The translations under genes and the position numbers were made by a program. A model generated the notes under the pieces. It was not told the DNA's origin. It saw only the letters and a program-made list of their open reading frames with translations, and did not search any database. DNA of 64,000 nucleotides from Alopecurus myosuroides (lineage: Eukaryota; Streptophyta; Magnoliopsida; Poales; Poaceae), in contig CM054061.1 in NCBI GenBank assembly GCA_028641055.1, positions 56,124,993-56,188,992 on the forward strand. The letters are read 5' to 3'. Below, in pieces: positions 10,608 through 21,882 of the stretch. Numbering within the stretch: position 1 is the first letter of the stretch; every line of letters begins with the position of its first letter.

Positions 10608-13016
10608 TCACAGGACGTATTGCAGCTTGTCTCCCTGAGGCGATATGAGGACAATTCCAGCTCCTGCTCCTTCGTTTCTTTTGGACCCGTCAAAGTACAT
10701 TATCCAATTGCTCGTGTACTCAGGTGGTCCGGGCGTTTGTAGTTCTGTCCATTCGCTTAGGAATTCCACGAGTACCTGAGATTTGACTACGTTGCGCCCT
10801 GCATAAGTGATGTCCCAGGCGCCCAACTCGATGCTCCATTTGGCTATTCTTCCGGATGCCATGGGGTTGTTCATGATTGTCCCGAGTGACGCATCATTAA
10901 CCACTGTGATGGCGTGCTCCTGGAAGTAGTGCTTGAGCTTTCGGGCTGTAAGAACAACTCCGTATGCGAGCTTCTGGTAATGAGGATAGCATTGCTTGCA
11001 TGGCGAGAGTACTTCGCTAATGTAATAGATTGGTCGCTGAACTCCGTACGCTTTGCCTTCCTCAGGTCGTTCGACTACGATTGCTGTGCTGATGACCTGG
11101 TTTGTGGCGGCTAGGTACAAGTAGAGTGGCTCCCTTTCTTGCGGCGTTGCAAGAACTCGCCTACTTTGCAACGATCGCTTTAAGTCTGCGAATGCTTGCT
11201 TAGCTTCTGGTGTCCACTCGAATTTGTCTGTCTTCTTCAGCAGCTTGTAGAAGGGTAACGCTTGCTCTCCCAATCGTGCGATGAACCTGCTCAGGGTGGC
11301 CAATCGCCCTGCAAGCTGTTGGACTCCGCGTAGATTGGTTGGCTCCTTCATTGTCAAGATTGCTTGTATTTTCTCTGGGTTGGCTTCGATGCCTCTGGCG
11401 GATACTAGGTACCCGAGAAGTTTCCCTGCTGGAACGCCGAAGACGCATTTTGTTGGATTGAGCTTGATCCTGTATGCGTTGAGGGCATCGAATGTTTCTC
11501 TAATATCCTCGAGGAGTGTGCTCTCAACTCGAGTCTTGATGACTATGTCGTCAACGTACACTTGTACGTTCTTGCCAATGATCTTGGCGAGGCATTTTTG
11601 CATGCAGCGCTGGTATGTTGCGCCTGCGTTCTTGAGCCCGAAGGGCATTGTCGTGTAGCAGTAGACACCATGAGGTGTGATGAATGCTGTCTTTTCTTCG
11701 TCTTCTTTTTTCATCCGGATCTGATTATATCCCGAATAGGCGTCCAGGAAAGAGAGGCGTTGGCAGCCTGCCGTAGAGTCCACGATCTGGTCGATTCGCG
11801 GGAGGGGAAAGTTGTCATTGGGGCAGTGTTTGTTTAACGACGTGTAATCGATGCATACCCGAAGGATGTCCGTGTTCTTTTTGGGGACCAGCACCGGGTT
11901 TGCTAACCAAGTGGATATCTTGATCTCATTGATGAATTTTGCTGCTAGCAATCTGTTTACCTCTTCTCCAAGTGCATTCTGCTTGGGTTCTGAAAATCGT
12001 CGAGTAGTTTGTTTGATGGGTTTGGCATCTGGAAAGACTTCGAGTGAGTGCTCGGCAAACTCCCTGGGTATTCCTGGCATATCTGATGGCTGCCAGGCGA
12101 AAATTTCCCAGTACTCACGGAGGAGTTCGACGAGCGCGCTTTCCTATGCTTGCGGAAGGGTGGTGGAAACCAGCGCTGTCTTCGCAGAATCTGTCGGGTG
12201 CACTTGATGCTTTCGAGTGTCGCTGTTAGCGCTGAACTCCAGTTCAGGCGCGTTTTTCTTCGTGAGGGGCATCACGGAGTGATCCGTGGTTTTTGCCAGC
12301 TCTTGAAGTTCTTCTTGCATCCCAAAAGATTTTGCGATCTCATTGAATTCAATGTCACATTTGTTGGATTTCTGAAAGTCTCCGTCGATGGTGATTACGC
12401 CATGTTCTCCAGGTAATTTGAGCTTCAGGTAGGCGTAATGAGGTACTGCCATGAATCTGGCGAACGCTGATCGACCAAGAATAGCGTGGTACTGCGAAGG
12501 CCAGTCGACAACTTCGAAGTCGAGGAATTCTCTTCTGTAGTTGCTCTTGGTGCCCAGCACAACTTCTAGGTTGATTGTTCCGAGTGGACGGATTGCTTTT
12601 CCTGGAACTATCCCGTGGAAGGATGTTTCTGATTCCTGGAGGCCGTTCAAGTTCCTGTTCATCCGACGGAGTGTATCCGCGTAGATAATGTTGATGCCAC
12701 TGCCACCATCCATGAATACGCGGGCCAAGTCGTAGTTGCCAATTTGTGCTTGGATGACAAGGGCGGCGTGTCCTGGTCGATAGACTCGTGGCGGGTGGTC
12801 CTTCATCGAGAATGTTATTGGCTGGTCCGCCATCTTCAAGTATTCTGTTTTTGTTGGCGGTGTCTGCACGGCCATGCACAATTGCCTTGTGTTAGTCTTT
12901 TGAGCTCTGCGGGATGGACATACCTTCTGGATCATCGCGAGTTGCCCTGCTGGATTCGGGTACGCGTTGGCCCCAGAGTTTTGAGCTAGCGGTGCAGGTA
13001 GCGCGGCTAATGCCAT
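10608..13016 (-). pseudogene. Tat element protease, reverse transcriptase and RNase H, two in-frame stops
   Basis: The protease part (13016-12144) has the active site FMDGGSGINIIY and the flap-side ILGRSAFARF. An in-frame TAG at 12144-12146 separates it from the reverse transcriptase (12080 onward), which has the intact VYVDDIV active site, MPFGLKNAGATYQR and RNase H motifs. A TGA at 10610-10608 interrupts the same frame before the second RNase H at YFDGSKRNEGAGAG. It fits a CGA to TGA change at a CpG, the common methylation-linked mutation in plant transposons. The protease and RT share one frame, so apart from the two stops this is an unusually complete polyprotein segment. Confidence 0.85.
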
Positions 13017-15200
13017 GTTTGGGTTTGCTGGCGGAGGTGGGGGTTGTGGCGGCTGGAATCCTTGGTGGCCTCCTCCTGAAGCGGTGGGTAATTTTGCGTG
13101 TGTGCAGATCTTTTCCTGGCGAGTGCTTCTGAGATATCAATAAACTTTCGGCAATCCTTAAGAAGGTGCGTTGCCTTAGTTTTGCTCGTGCGTTTATCTG
13201 TAAATAGATGTAGCGAGCAGTATCCATCGAGGTCTTCCTCGGGTGATTTTTCTTCAGCTTTTGGTCTCCACTCGCGATTCCCACGGCGACCGGAGTCGCG
13301 ACCTCGCGTGAATTCCGCTGCGACCAACTCCTCTCTATCTTCGTGATCGTAATATTTTCTCCTCTTCCTCCGACTATGACGGTCTTCATCATGCGCAGGT
13401 GATGATGCCCTCTCATTGCGCACCGCATCTTCTCCGTTAGCCCATTTTTCGGCTATGTCCATTAGCTCCCCAATAGTCTTGGGTGCGGCTCTGCCCAGTT
13501 CTTCTTTGAAAGCCGTTCTTCGGGCACCTTTTGCGAAGACTTCAATCGCTACTTCTTCTGAAATGGTTCCTGCGGTATTCCTGAGCGTAGTCCATCGCTG
13601 GATGTACTCGCGGGTGGATTCGCCACTTTTCTGCTTGCATGCTCGCAGTTATTCAATGGTGGCTGGCCTCTTGTAAGTCGACTGGAAATTTTTGCAGAAA
13701 TCGCGGTGCAAATCATCCCACGATGCGTAGCAAGATTTTGGTCGTCTCTCCAGCCAACTGCGAGCCGCGCCGGCGAGATGCAAATTGAGGTATTGCATAG
13801 CCGTGTTTTTATTCCCACGTTGGCATTTTACTGCCGTGAGGTAATCGCTTAGCCATTGAGAGGGCTCGAGTGAGCCGTCGTACTTCGTTACTTCCGTGCT
13901 AAGCTTGAATCTTTTGGGTAGGGGCGCCTCACGGATACTGCGGGCAAAGCAGAGAGCGCTGCAGGTTTCGTCATCCGAGGAGCCAGACGAGGAGCGCTCG
14001 CGATATCGCGAAGCCCTTGCCTTATCCACCCTTTTTTGCGCGAGATCTGATCGCGCGTCGTACTCTGGCCGGTCGTGGTCAGTATCCTTCCTTGGCTCCT
14101 TGCTTCGATTTTCGCGAGCTCTTGTCTCTCGGACTGCCTTCGCTGCTACTTCGACTGTCATCACGGCGCCGTGCTTCTTTTCCTCGACCACGACGCGGTG
14201 ACCTGTCCCTTCTTGGCGAAGAACTCCTACGTTTGCGGGATGCTTCCCTATCCTTGTCCTTCTCCTTCTCCTGTTCTTTCTCCAGCTGCTCTGCGGCCTT
14301 CTTTCGATCATAAGCGGCAAGCCTTGCGGCCGCCAGCCCTAATCCCTTGCGCACTTGTTTATATTGTTCCACCCGAGGATCACTTTCCGTCGGTTGGTTC
14401 ATCTGCATGTAAGTTGCTGCGGCCAGAACCGCGGCGGCAGGAGTTTGCGGGTAGACATTGCCATCGTCGTCGACTCGCATGAGAGAAGGAGTGACTGATC
14501 TGCTGGTTCCGGCTAGGGACTCATTGTTCCTGGATGTAGATGCGTGTCCCTTCCTCGCGGGTCGGGTTCCAACCGAGGGTGTTATGGACAGTCCGGCTCG
14601 CCTTTGGCTCGACTCATCCGCCACTCTTCTTCGGCGAGCCAGATCTATCCGAGCGTCCTTGATAGTCGTGGCTGCTCTCACTAGGTGATAGTGGTAGGCA
14701 ACCATGTATTCGTGTGAAGCCCCAGATGCGGGTGGCTTGCTCGTTCGCATAGCCTCCTTTGCTCGGTTCCAGGATTCCCGTGAGACGCCGATTATGTTGC
14801 GCTCTGTCGCGCTATGTTCTGTTTCCGAGGCTTGTTCCGATCCTGCCATGCAGACTTGAGCCAGTCGAGGCTTGTGCGTCCTAGGCGTAGGTCGGAAGTT
14901 TCTTCGAATTCTTGATGGTTCCTCTGTCGAGAGGGTATGGTAATCGTTGGCGTTGAAGCGGATGGACTCGCCGCTTTTCTCCAGATGACGGCGTGAGTCA
15001 ACAGCTCCAGATTCAGTTTCCGATACATCCAAGAAGTGGAGGATTCCGTCCCTGTTGGTCACGAATTTTAGGCTCCCGAACGTCAAGGTGACGCTTTTCT
15101 CCAGATCCTCGAATACCGGGCGCGATTCCGGCGAGTGAGGTGTGACCACGACAGATCCGATCCGTATAGGATTGTTCGGAGCCGTAGTCGATGGTTTCAA
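13007..15200 (-). pseudogene. Tat element gag, broken
   Basis: The frame begins with ATG at 15200, about 50 bp after the primer binding site. The N-terminal 370 residues are basic and Arg/Ser-rich at the end (SSSPRRDRSPRRGRG). A frameshift lies within 14079-14320. The gag core follows (FKLSTEVTKYDGSLEPSQWL and WLERRPKSCYASWDDLHRDF), ended by an in-frame TAA at 13651-13649; the same frame continues to 13007. It overlaps the protease frame by 10 nt in a different phase, which could be the natural gag-pol junction or another mutation. The protein would form the particle in which the RNA is copied. Confidence 0.75.
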
Positions 15201-15252
15201 CGAGAGTGCGTTGTCGATGAAGCCGAAGATGCCGGTGATCCAGCGCCCGTCG

Positions 15253-15270
15253 TCCCCACGGTCGGCGCCA
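15253..15270 (-). promoter_or_regulatory. Primer binding site of the Tat element
   Basis: On the minus strand the 18 bases TGGCGCCGACCGTGGGGA begin 2 nt after the LTR end, the usual place for tRNA-primed minus-strand synthesis. The TGGCGCC start matches tRNAs ending GGCGCCA. I did not identify the exact tRNA. Confidence 0.7.
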
Positions 15271-15272
15271 AT

Positions 15273-15917
15273 TGTCGAATCTATGACTCTACAAATCCCT
15301 TAGGTGACCCTATCGGGTTTCGACTAGGAGAAGTCATGAGCGCTGGTGGAATCGTCAGCTAGACAGGGGGCGAGATTTACCCAGGTTCGGGGCCCTCGTA
15401 GAGGTAAAACCCTTACTCCTGCCTCTTGTCGATCTGTATTGATGGAGAGATCGGTTACAATGATGGTGCTCGAATCGAGAGTAAGATCTCGAGTTCAAGG
15501 TTTTGATGGTGCCGTGTTGCTTGGTCCTCTCCCGGGGAGGCTCTCCTGGCCTTATATAGATGGCCAGGTCTCGAATCCTACCCGGAGAGGACTCGAACTC
15601 TAACTAAGTCGGTTACATGTTTCCTATCTTAACCCGCAAGTTAGTGCGGGTGGGCTTCACGTGGGCCTTCTGGAGTATTCCAAGGGCTCCTCTTCTTGGG
15701 CCTTCAACCTTGGGCCTGAGAGGGGGTGTCCTTATTCGCAGAGTCCAGGATCCATGTATTCGTCACAGACCAGACTCAAACGGATCGCCCTCCCTTCTAG
15801 AAGACTAAACTCTTATCTCAACCGTCGATGCCATCCAACGGCGCGCGGGCTTGTCCCCAAAATTCCTTCTAGATGGTCAGATCTTACGGCTGGCATTGGC
15901 TGTAGGGTATGATTACA
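15273..15917 (-). repeat. 5' LTR of the Tat element (645 bp)
   Basis: On the minus strand it starts TGTAATCATACC and ends GATTCGACA, which gives the usual TG...CA termini. A TATA-like CTATATAAGG occurs (minus strand, about 15550-15560). The 5 bp outside (TGGAT, 15918-15922) should match the target duplication at the missing 3' end. The boundaries are inferred from the termini and the adjacent primer site, because the second LTR is not in the window. Confidence 0.65.
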
Positions 15918-17100
15918 TGGATGACGTTCGGCGCTAGGGTTTTGGGGTTACGAGGTTATCGAGGTTTAGGGTTTTGGGGTTTATTAGGTATGCAAAACTT
16001 CAAATGACTGTAACTAATTAAAAAAAATCAAAAAATAGTTTGTCAGGTTATAAGATATAGTTACTAGAAAAAATATATAAACATGACATAGGGACACTTT
16101 CAAGAAAAATTATTTTCACAAGCGAGCCTTCAAAATCAGGTTCCAACGACCATAACTAATTCAAAAAAACAAAAAAATATGCACGACTAGCTATCATAGC
16201 CGTCATATGTAACATGGTTATGAGAAAAAAAATATAAACTTGGCGTTAGGACATTTTCATGAAAAAGCTTCTCACAAATGAGCTATCATGTACAGACCTG
16301 TTCAGAGTTCGATGGAGAGTGAAGGAGTGTTTTGGTTTTGAAAAAATTCAAAAAATATCACCGAAGCTTCCTTTTAGAGTGAATAAGACGGTTCTAAACT
16401 TACTTTTTTAGTTTCATATTTCAAACGTGTGTTTTGGTGGTTTTCAATTAAAAGCATATTTTTCTAAAATAAATAATAATAATATGAAAATTAATTCAAT
16501 AAATAGTGAGACTTCGATTGGACACTATTTAGACCGAATAGGTGTCACCTAAAACATATTGGCTCATTTAGAGAAGGTCGAAAAAAACTTGATTTCAAAT
16601 ATGGCTGTTTACCCTAGATTCGGAGCTCATTTGTAGCATGTTTCTCCTTCGGATTGATCACCTTCAAATATTGGGGTTCAAATGTTAGTGAAAGTTCAAC
16701 TTTAGCTCAAACACACACTAAAGAGCAACGGACTTGAAATTTTTTTACAACTTCAACTTTGGCTCAAATTATAATTTTGTTCCAAATTCAAATATTGCTG
16801 TAAATTCAAATTTTGTTTCAAATATGCATTATGCTTCACATATGATACCAAAGTACAAAAAATATTATTAAGACTTATAAGTTATCACAAGAGCTCAAGT
16901 TGACAACACAAACACCTTATTACAAATCCATCAAATTAAAATTCATAGTTCAAATTCAAATCTTTGACCCGCTCCTTGTAGATGGCTTCACCGTCTTGCT
17001 TCGGGTTTCCCTAGCTGGAGTACTCTTTGGAATCATCTTGTTCATTCTGATCTTCCCTTGGGGTTGTAGCCGTGGAGGTGGTGCTGGAGACTAAGTAATT
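15918..17100. other. AT-rich non-coding DNA with an imperfect direct repeat
   Basis: Two related segments of about 145 bp, beginning near 15998 and 16140, share the phrase AACTAATT(A/C)AAAAAA followed by TATAAAC(A/T)T. The rest is AT-rich with repeated TCAAAT/AACTTCAA words. Short frames near 16900-17094 look random. It may be the non-coding flank of the MULE to the right; I saw no convincing terminal inverted repeat. Confidence 0.4.
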
Positions 17101-19589
17101 CCACTCGACGAGCACTCGACGAGAAGTTGACGGTCGTCTGTGTTTTCAGTAATCCTTAAAGGAACAATTGGTACAATCACTTTGTCGTCTTCTTCTCTTA
17201 TAGCTTCAAAACCATCAAGATCCATGGATTCAAATTCTAAGCCATCCTATGATGACTTAACTTCATTTTCTTGGGCTCTGACCTCTTCTTCTCTTATAGC
17301 TTCCTCTCTACACCTTTTCTTCCCTCTGGCTCCATTTATCCTAGTGCTAAGAAATAAAATTATAAGACATATGGATAAAAGAGAACAAAATGCATAAAAA
17401 TGGAATGCACACACATACCAAGGTGCTTATTCAACAACGAGTGCATCTTCGGACTCAATTGCTGCTGCATGGTCCCCTACATCTTCAATCTCGATTGCTA
17501 ATGCATTCTCCTCTGCATTTTCTGTTGTCCATCGGTCCTTTTCTCCAAATGATGCATCCACTGGATTGGAACAAAGCCTAGCAACGTGCCCCATAATTCC
17601 ACTTTTTGCACGCCCTATTTTGGGTACACGGCCCTCTTCACCTGCTCTGTACCTGTTTTTTCTTGGTCTTCCTGCTGGTCTAATCAGTAAAGGAGAGTGG
17701 AGCTTGAACCCTGTATATACTATGTTCCATTTGTATTTTCCCACGAGTGCAGGCACATTGTGAGCATAAGAAGCCTTAAATTTAGCAAGGGAGAAATATT
17801 CAGAGCAATGCTGATCAACTTCACCATCTTCACCCCCAATCAGAGTCATCATATGTAGAGCATGTATGCATGGCTTACCACAAATCTGACATTGCCTACA
17901 ACTGTATTCCCTAGTGTCTAGGTTCACTGGAAACCTCCATTCCCTATTTTTACTATCAGTTTATGCTACCTCGGCCTCGTATGTCGACGATCGAATGCAT
18001 TTCATATTTAGTCCTCTTTCCTTGTGATGCAATACCTTAATTAGTGATGGGACTATAACATGGCAAACATATTGGGTTTAAGCAATTCTTTTGCGAAGAG
18101 CCATCTTTATCATGACCATCTTCCTCATCTTGTAAAATGCTTGCCAAACCAAATAACGCCCTGACTGAATTTAACTTTGCATTGAAGCATTCTGTAATAT
18201 TATTGGTCGCCATAGTCTACTTTGCAAATGGTGTTGAATTTGCTTCTTAACCACCACCTTTCCATGATGTGCATCCATATACTCCTTCACCTCTAATGCT
18301 TCTGAGCATACAACACTCCCAAATGGTGCTCATGCTTCCTTTCGTTGCATGTGTATGATACTCGCCATAAGTTCTCATCAAAAACTTTTCCTTGGAACTA
18401 CTTTTTAAAATGTTGCGCTAGGTGTCGCATACATTCCCTATGCTCCACTCTAGGGAATACAATTTCTACTGCACTCTCTAGATCTTTGCAAGCATATGTA
18501 TGTATAGCTAAACCTGGGGGTGTGCCTATAATGTTGCACAACTCCTGCAGAAACCAGACCCAACTTTCCTCGGACTCTGCCTCCAAAACACCAAATGCAA
18601 CTAGGAATAGCCAGTTGTGTCCATCAACTGTAGAATCTTCTACTAGTTGTCCTCTCCATCTTCCAGTCAAATGGGTAGCATCTACATCCAAATAAGGCAT
18701 GCATCCGTCAAGAAACCCCTGCCAGCAAGCCTTGAAACATACAAAGGCCATTTTGAAGCACTCCTTCTCAAATGACTTCCCTTTTATATTGAATGGAACC
18801 GTATGCTCTTCAATTTCTACAACACTACCTGGACTAGCCATCTCCACTTCAGCTTTGAAGGTGTAAAGAAACTGAAAACTTTCATTCCATTGACCATTAA
18901 TCTTGTCAAGAGCCATTTCTTTAGCAGTGAAAATCATCATGTAAGGAATTAGAATCTTATACTTCTCAAAAACCTTCCCTTGGAGTGATGTAGGACCAAG
19001 TTCAGGTTTCTCCCTCATCCAATCCAATATTGTATCTGCCACCCATCGATTTTTTGCTAGTTTGGATTTTGCCTTCCCCCCTCCCCCTCCAGGTGTACAC
19101 TTGTGCTTGTGTGAGTTATTCTTTATCTGAAATAAAATAAAAAGGGAAAAAAAGAAGGGATAAGAAACATTACTCAGTGATCTGAAATAAAATACTCAAT
19201 TAACTTGGAGTACCTGAATAGGTATGCTCTTTAGCATACGGGATGCATGCAACCTCCACATACACCTATCATATGGACAATAAACTGTGAACATTCTTGG
19301 CTAACTCCTTTTAACCTTATAGGTATTTTCAGTAAAAATGCAATATGTAGTTACTGCATTCCGGCAGTCCACCATTGATTGGAATATGGTGCCTTCAGTA
19401 AGCTCAGGATTCTCCCTGTTGAAAGATCATCGTCCGTTTTGGTAATTATATGACAACATACCTATTTGATCTAATGTTTGTTCGCTTAATGAAAATGCCA
19501 AGGATTAATCAGGTTCACTAACTATATGGGGTGAACGATTGTTTTATACGAAAAGAGCAAGGAGAAAGAAATCCAGGGAGGGATTTTTG

Positions 19590-20115
19590 CACAGGAGCGG
19601 AGGCTCCGGTGAATCCACCGGAGGCTCCGCCCAGGGTCCGGTGGGGGTCCGGTGTTGGCTCCTCCCAAATCGCCTTCTGGAGCGCAACTGTGGAGGCTCG
19701 GACGGAAGCTCCGGTGGGGCGGAACCTCCTCCATTCCCACCGGAGGCTCCGCCTCCTACAAAACCTGGCGTGCGCACACAAGAGGGTCCGGTGCGCCTCC
19801 GGTGGAGGCTCCGCCCAAACGGTGTTCTGTTGGACCAGAGCGGAGGCTCCACCGGAGCCTCCGGTGGGCCTCCGGTGGCCTAGCTTGGCCACTGGGTAAA
19901 TGGGGTCCGGTGGACCTCCGATGGGGGCTCCGCCAAAACCACCTTCTGTTGCGCGAGTGTGGAGGTTCCACCGGAACCTCCGGTGGGGCGGAACCTCCGC
20001 CAAACCCACCGGTACCTCCGCCACGTTGTCCAGCAAGCGTGTGCAAATGTGCTGCGCAACTGCGCCAGCAAATGAAGCCCACCGGAGCCTCCGATGAAAC
20101 CACCAGAGCCTCCGG
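19590..20115. repeat. Short-period GGAGGCTCCGGTGG repeats in the U3 part of the solo LTR
   Basis: Variants of GAGGCTCCGGTG and its complement CACCGGAGCCTC recur many times in both orientations across about 500 bp upstream of the TATA box. Long open frames on both strands here follow from the repeat and are not genes. The placement directly upstream of the LTR promoter suggests an enhancer-like or hairpin-forming U3 array. Confidence 0.75.
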
Positions 20116-20146
20116 TGCTCCTGGACTGCAACGGCCCTTAAATGTA

Positions 20147-20158
20147 GGGGGTATAAAT
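20147..20158 (+). promoter_or_regulatory. TATA box of the solo LTR
   Basis: GGTATAAATACC lies about 730 bp into the LTR, just after the GGAGGCTCCGG array. It is followed by a C/T-rich leader, a normal position for the U3/R border. Transcription would run rightwards, antisense to the MULE gene. Confidence 0.55.
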
Positions 20159-21319
20159 ACCCCTTCCCCTACCTCTTAAATTCTAAGCTTTCCCCCATTC
20201 TCTCTCCTAGCCATTAATGAAAGCTTCATCCGCCTAGATCTCCCACTCCGTCCACTCAATCACTCCCATCCTTGGTGGAGAGCTAGAGGAGGCCTAGATC
20301 CACACTTCCACCAAAGGAAACTCAAATCCATCCACCACAACCTAGTAGATCTAGAATCCTACTTGAGGCCTAGAAACCTTAGTAGATCTTGTGCTTGTAG
20401 CTTCCACCTTGTTGCAAGAAGCTACGGATTGCTTGAGAGCCTCCATCCATCTTGTGGAGTGACCTCGAGCCCTTGTAAAGGTTTGGTCAACGCCTTCAAG
20501 TCGACCTCATAGTGGAAACGAGAATCTACCTCACCGAAGAAGCTCAAGGAGAACAAGGTGTGCACAACCGTGCTATTGAGGAGCGCCTAGGTCGCTCCCC
20601 ACCTCTCCAACGTAGACGTACTTCTCTTTGAGAAGGAACTACGGGAATCATATCCTTGTCTCCTTGTTTACACTTGTTGTTTGCTTTACTACCTTACGCT
20701 TTACTTCTGTTGCACATATTATATCTTGTTCACATAGGTTGCTCACCTAGATGCACATCTAGAGAACATTATCTTATCTCGCTTAGCCTTACTAAAAAGA
20801 AAAGAAAAGAAAAATTGGTAGTCAACCTATTCACCCCCCCCCCCTCTAGTTGACCATAGTGCACTTTCACCTGTTCCACTCAATTGTTGGACCGTCGTCA
20901 CCATCGTATTCATCTAAATTAAGCTGTCATTGTTCTCTGCATCCTCCTCATCGTCATTGTCATCAAACCTACCTAGGCTCATGGCACCTCCGGATATTCA
21001 TCATCCTACCTACCAGTTCAGGGTACATCATCTCGTCTTCGTCGTATTTTTAAGGCACTTCCTCGTCAGGTTCTTCATCTTCTTCTATAACGACCATAGA
21101 AGGTACAGGAGAAGCAACAACACTATCGGTAGCAGATTCAGCAGCAAACATGTTGTGGATCCACGAACTGCTCGTTGTACTTGGTCTCGACCTACAAGTA
21201 TAGTCCCGGGTGCTGGCTATTAGCAGAGACACTTGATTTCCTAACACCCTTTCCCTTGACTGGTTTTGTGCGTGGTTGAAGCACATCGATATGAAGTTTA
21301 CCGAAATGGCTGCCAGCAT

Positions 21320-21882
21320 TCAGAGTGAAAAACGACCCGAGATGCTCGTCGCAAGTTAGTGGGAGAAATATTTGCTCGTTACTACTGAAGTAACTCAATT
21401 AACCAACATTTTCATCGCTCCACGGATTGGCTGAACGGAGGGTAGTGAGAAAATCTTTGAAGCAAATGTTTGTTTCTATCACAACCGGATAGAAAAACGA
21501 AGTAAGAAAATGTGGTTTAGTACCACGCAGCACACTAGTTGTCATTCTAACCGCCAGTCGAAAAGTCAGCGCAACATCAATCCTATTTAGTTCAAACATA
21601 CATATGCAGTTAGGCAAGAGACAGGGGAGCAAAATTTGAACGATTCAAGCTAAAAAAATGTCAAATACGGCCTTACTTACTAGCTAGAACACCAATTAGA
21701 GGGGATTGTTGCTTACCCGGGTCTAATCCATGAAGTATTTGTCGTTGTTTTGACCCAATCCTCTCCACGGCTGAGGGCATTTCGGGAGTCCTGGATCAAC
21801 ATGGCTTCACAATTCCATATGGTTAGGTGGGGTAGATGTGGCGGAAACGTGGCACAACAGCGACGGAAGGGATGGGGCCGCG
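21320..21882. other. Non-coding flank between MULE and retroelement
   Basis: No frame or family that I recognise. It could be the 5' flank or first exon region of the MULE gene. The next element starts sharply at TGATATGTC (21883). Confidence 0.35.

Larger units (their letters stand above)
6945..15917 (-). mobile_element. Tat-lineage Gypsy LTR retrotransposon with antisense gene, left end removed by the CACTA insertion
   Basis: Reading the minus strand: an LTR (15917-15273), primer binding site, gag, protease, reverse transcriptase with RNase H, a second archaeal-type RNase H and integrase. A spliced gene on the opposite strand follows (6948-8631). The extra RNase H and the DGGSG protease motif place it in the Tat lineage, where some members (for example maize Grande) carry an antisense ORF between pol and the 3' LTR. 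The 3' LTR is not in the window and should lie on the far side of the CACTA element. gag and pol carry several stops and frameshifts, so this copy is dead. Confidence 0.85.
19420..20869 (+). repeat. Solo LTR (1450 bp) with 5-bp target duplication, inserted in the MULE transposase
   Basis: It starts TGAAAGATCATCG and ends GTGCACTTTCA, so the outer 6 bp are a perfect inverted repeat (TGAAAG/CTTTCA). CCTGT is present directly on both sides (19415-19419 and 20870-20874). No internal retrotransposon region is present, so it is a solo LTR left by LTR-LTR recombination. Removing it and one CCTGT rejoins the MULE coding frame. The C-run followed by CTCTAG near the 3' end and the GGTATAAATACC box near 20150 are typical of grass Copia LTRs in plus orientation; the superfamily assignment is my inference. 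Confidence 0.92.
17427..21319 (-). pseudogene. MULE transposase, interrupted and mutated
   Basis: In order on the minus strand: an acidic N-terminal region (about 21319-20875), then a frame across the solo LTR that reads NPELTEGTIFQSMVDCRNAV just left of 19419 (the MuDR N-terminal domain). An 87-bp intron with GT/AG borders follows (19213-19127). The MULE catalytic region spans 19126-18398, with YLDVDATHLTGRWRGQL and GTPPGLAIH. After a degraded stretch, a SWIM zinc finger (CRQCQICGKPCIHAL) and a CCHC-like tail lie in 17927-17427. The second catalytic Asp, normally in a TDACK context, is Tyr here (TAT at 18496-18494). Stops and frameshifts lie between 18398 and 17927. The enzyme would cut and paste the element; this copy is dead. 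Confidence 0.75.
17100..21320 (-). mobile_element. Mutator-like element (MULE), decayed, ends not defined
   Basis: The minus strand holds the successive parts of a MuDR-type transposase over about 4 kb, split by a solo LTR at 19420-20869. I could not find the long terminal inverted repeats. The AT-rich flanks (15918-17100 and 21320-21882) may belong to it. Confidence 0.65.

Noticed and set aside
19518..20179. Overlapping ORFs of 100-175 codons on both strands
   Set aside because: Produced by the GGAGGCTCCGG array inside the solo LTR; no domain in any frame.
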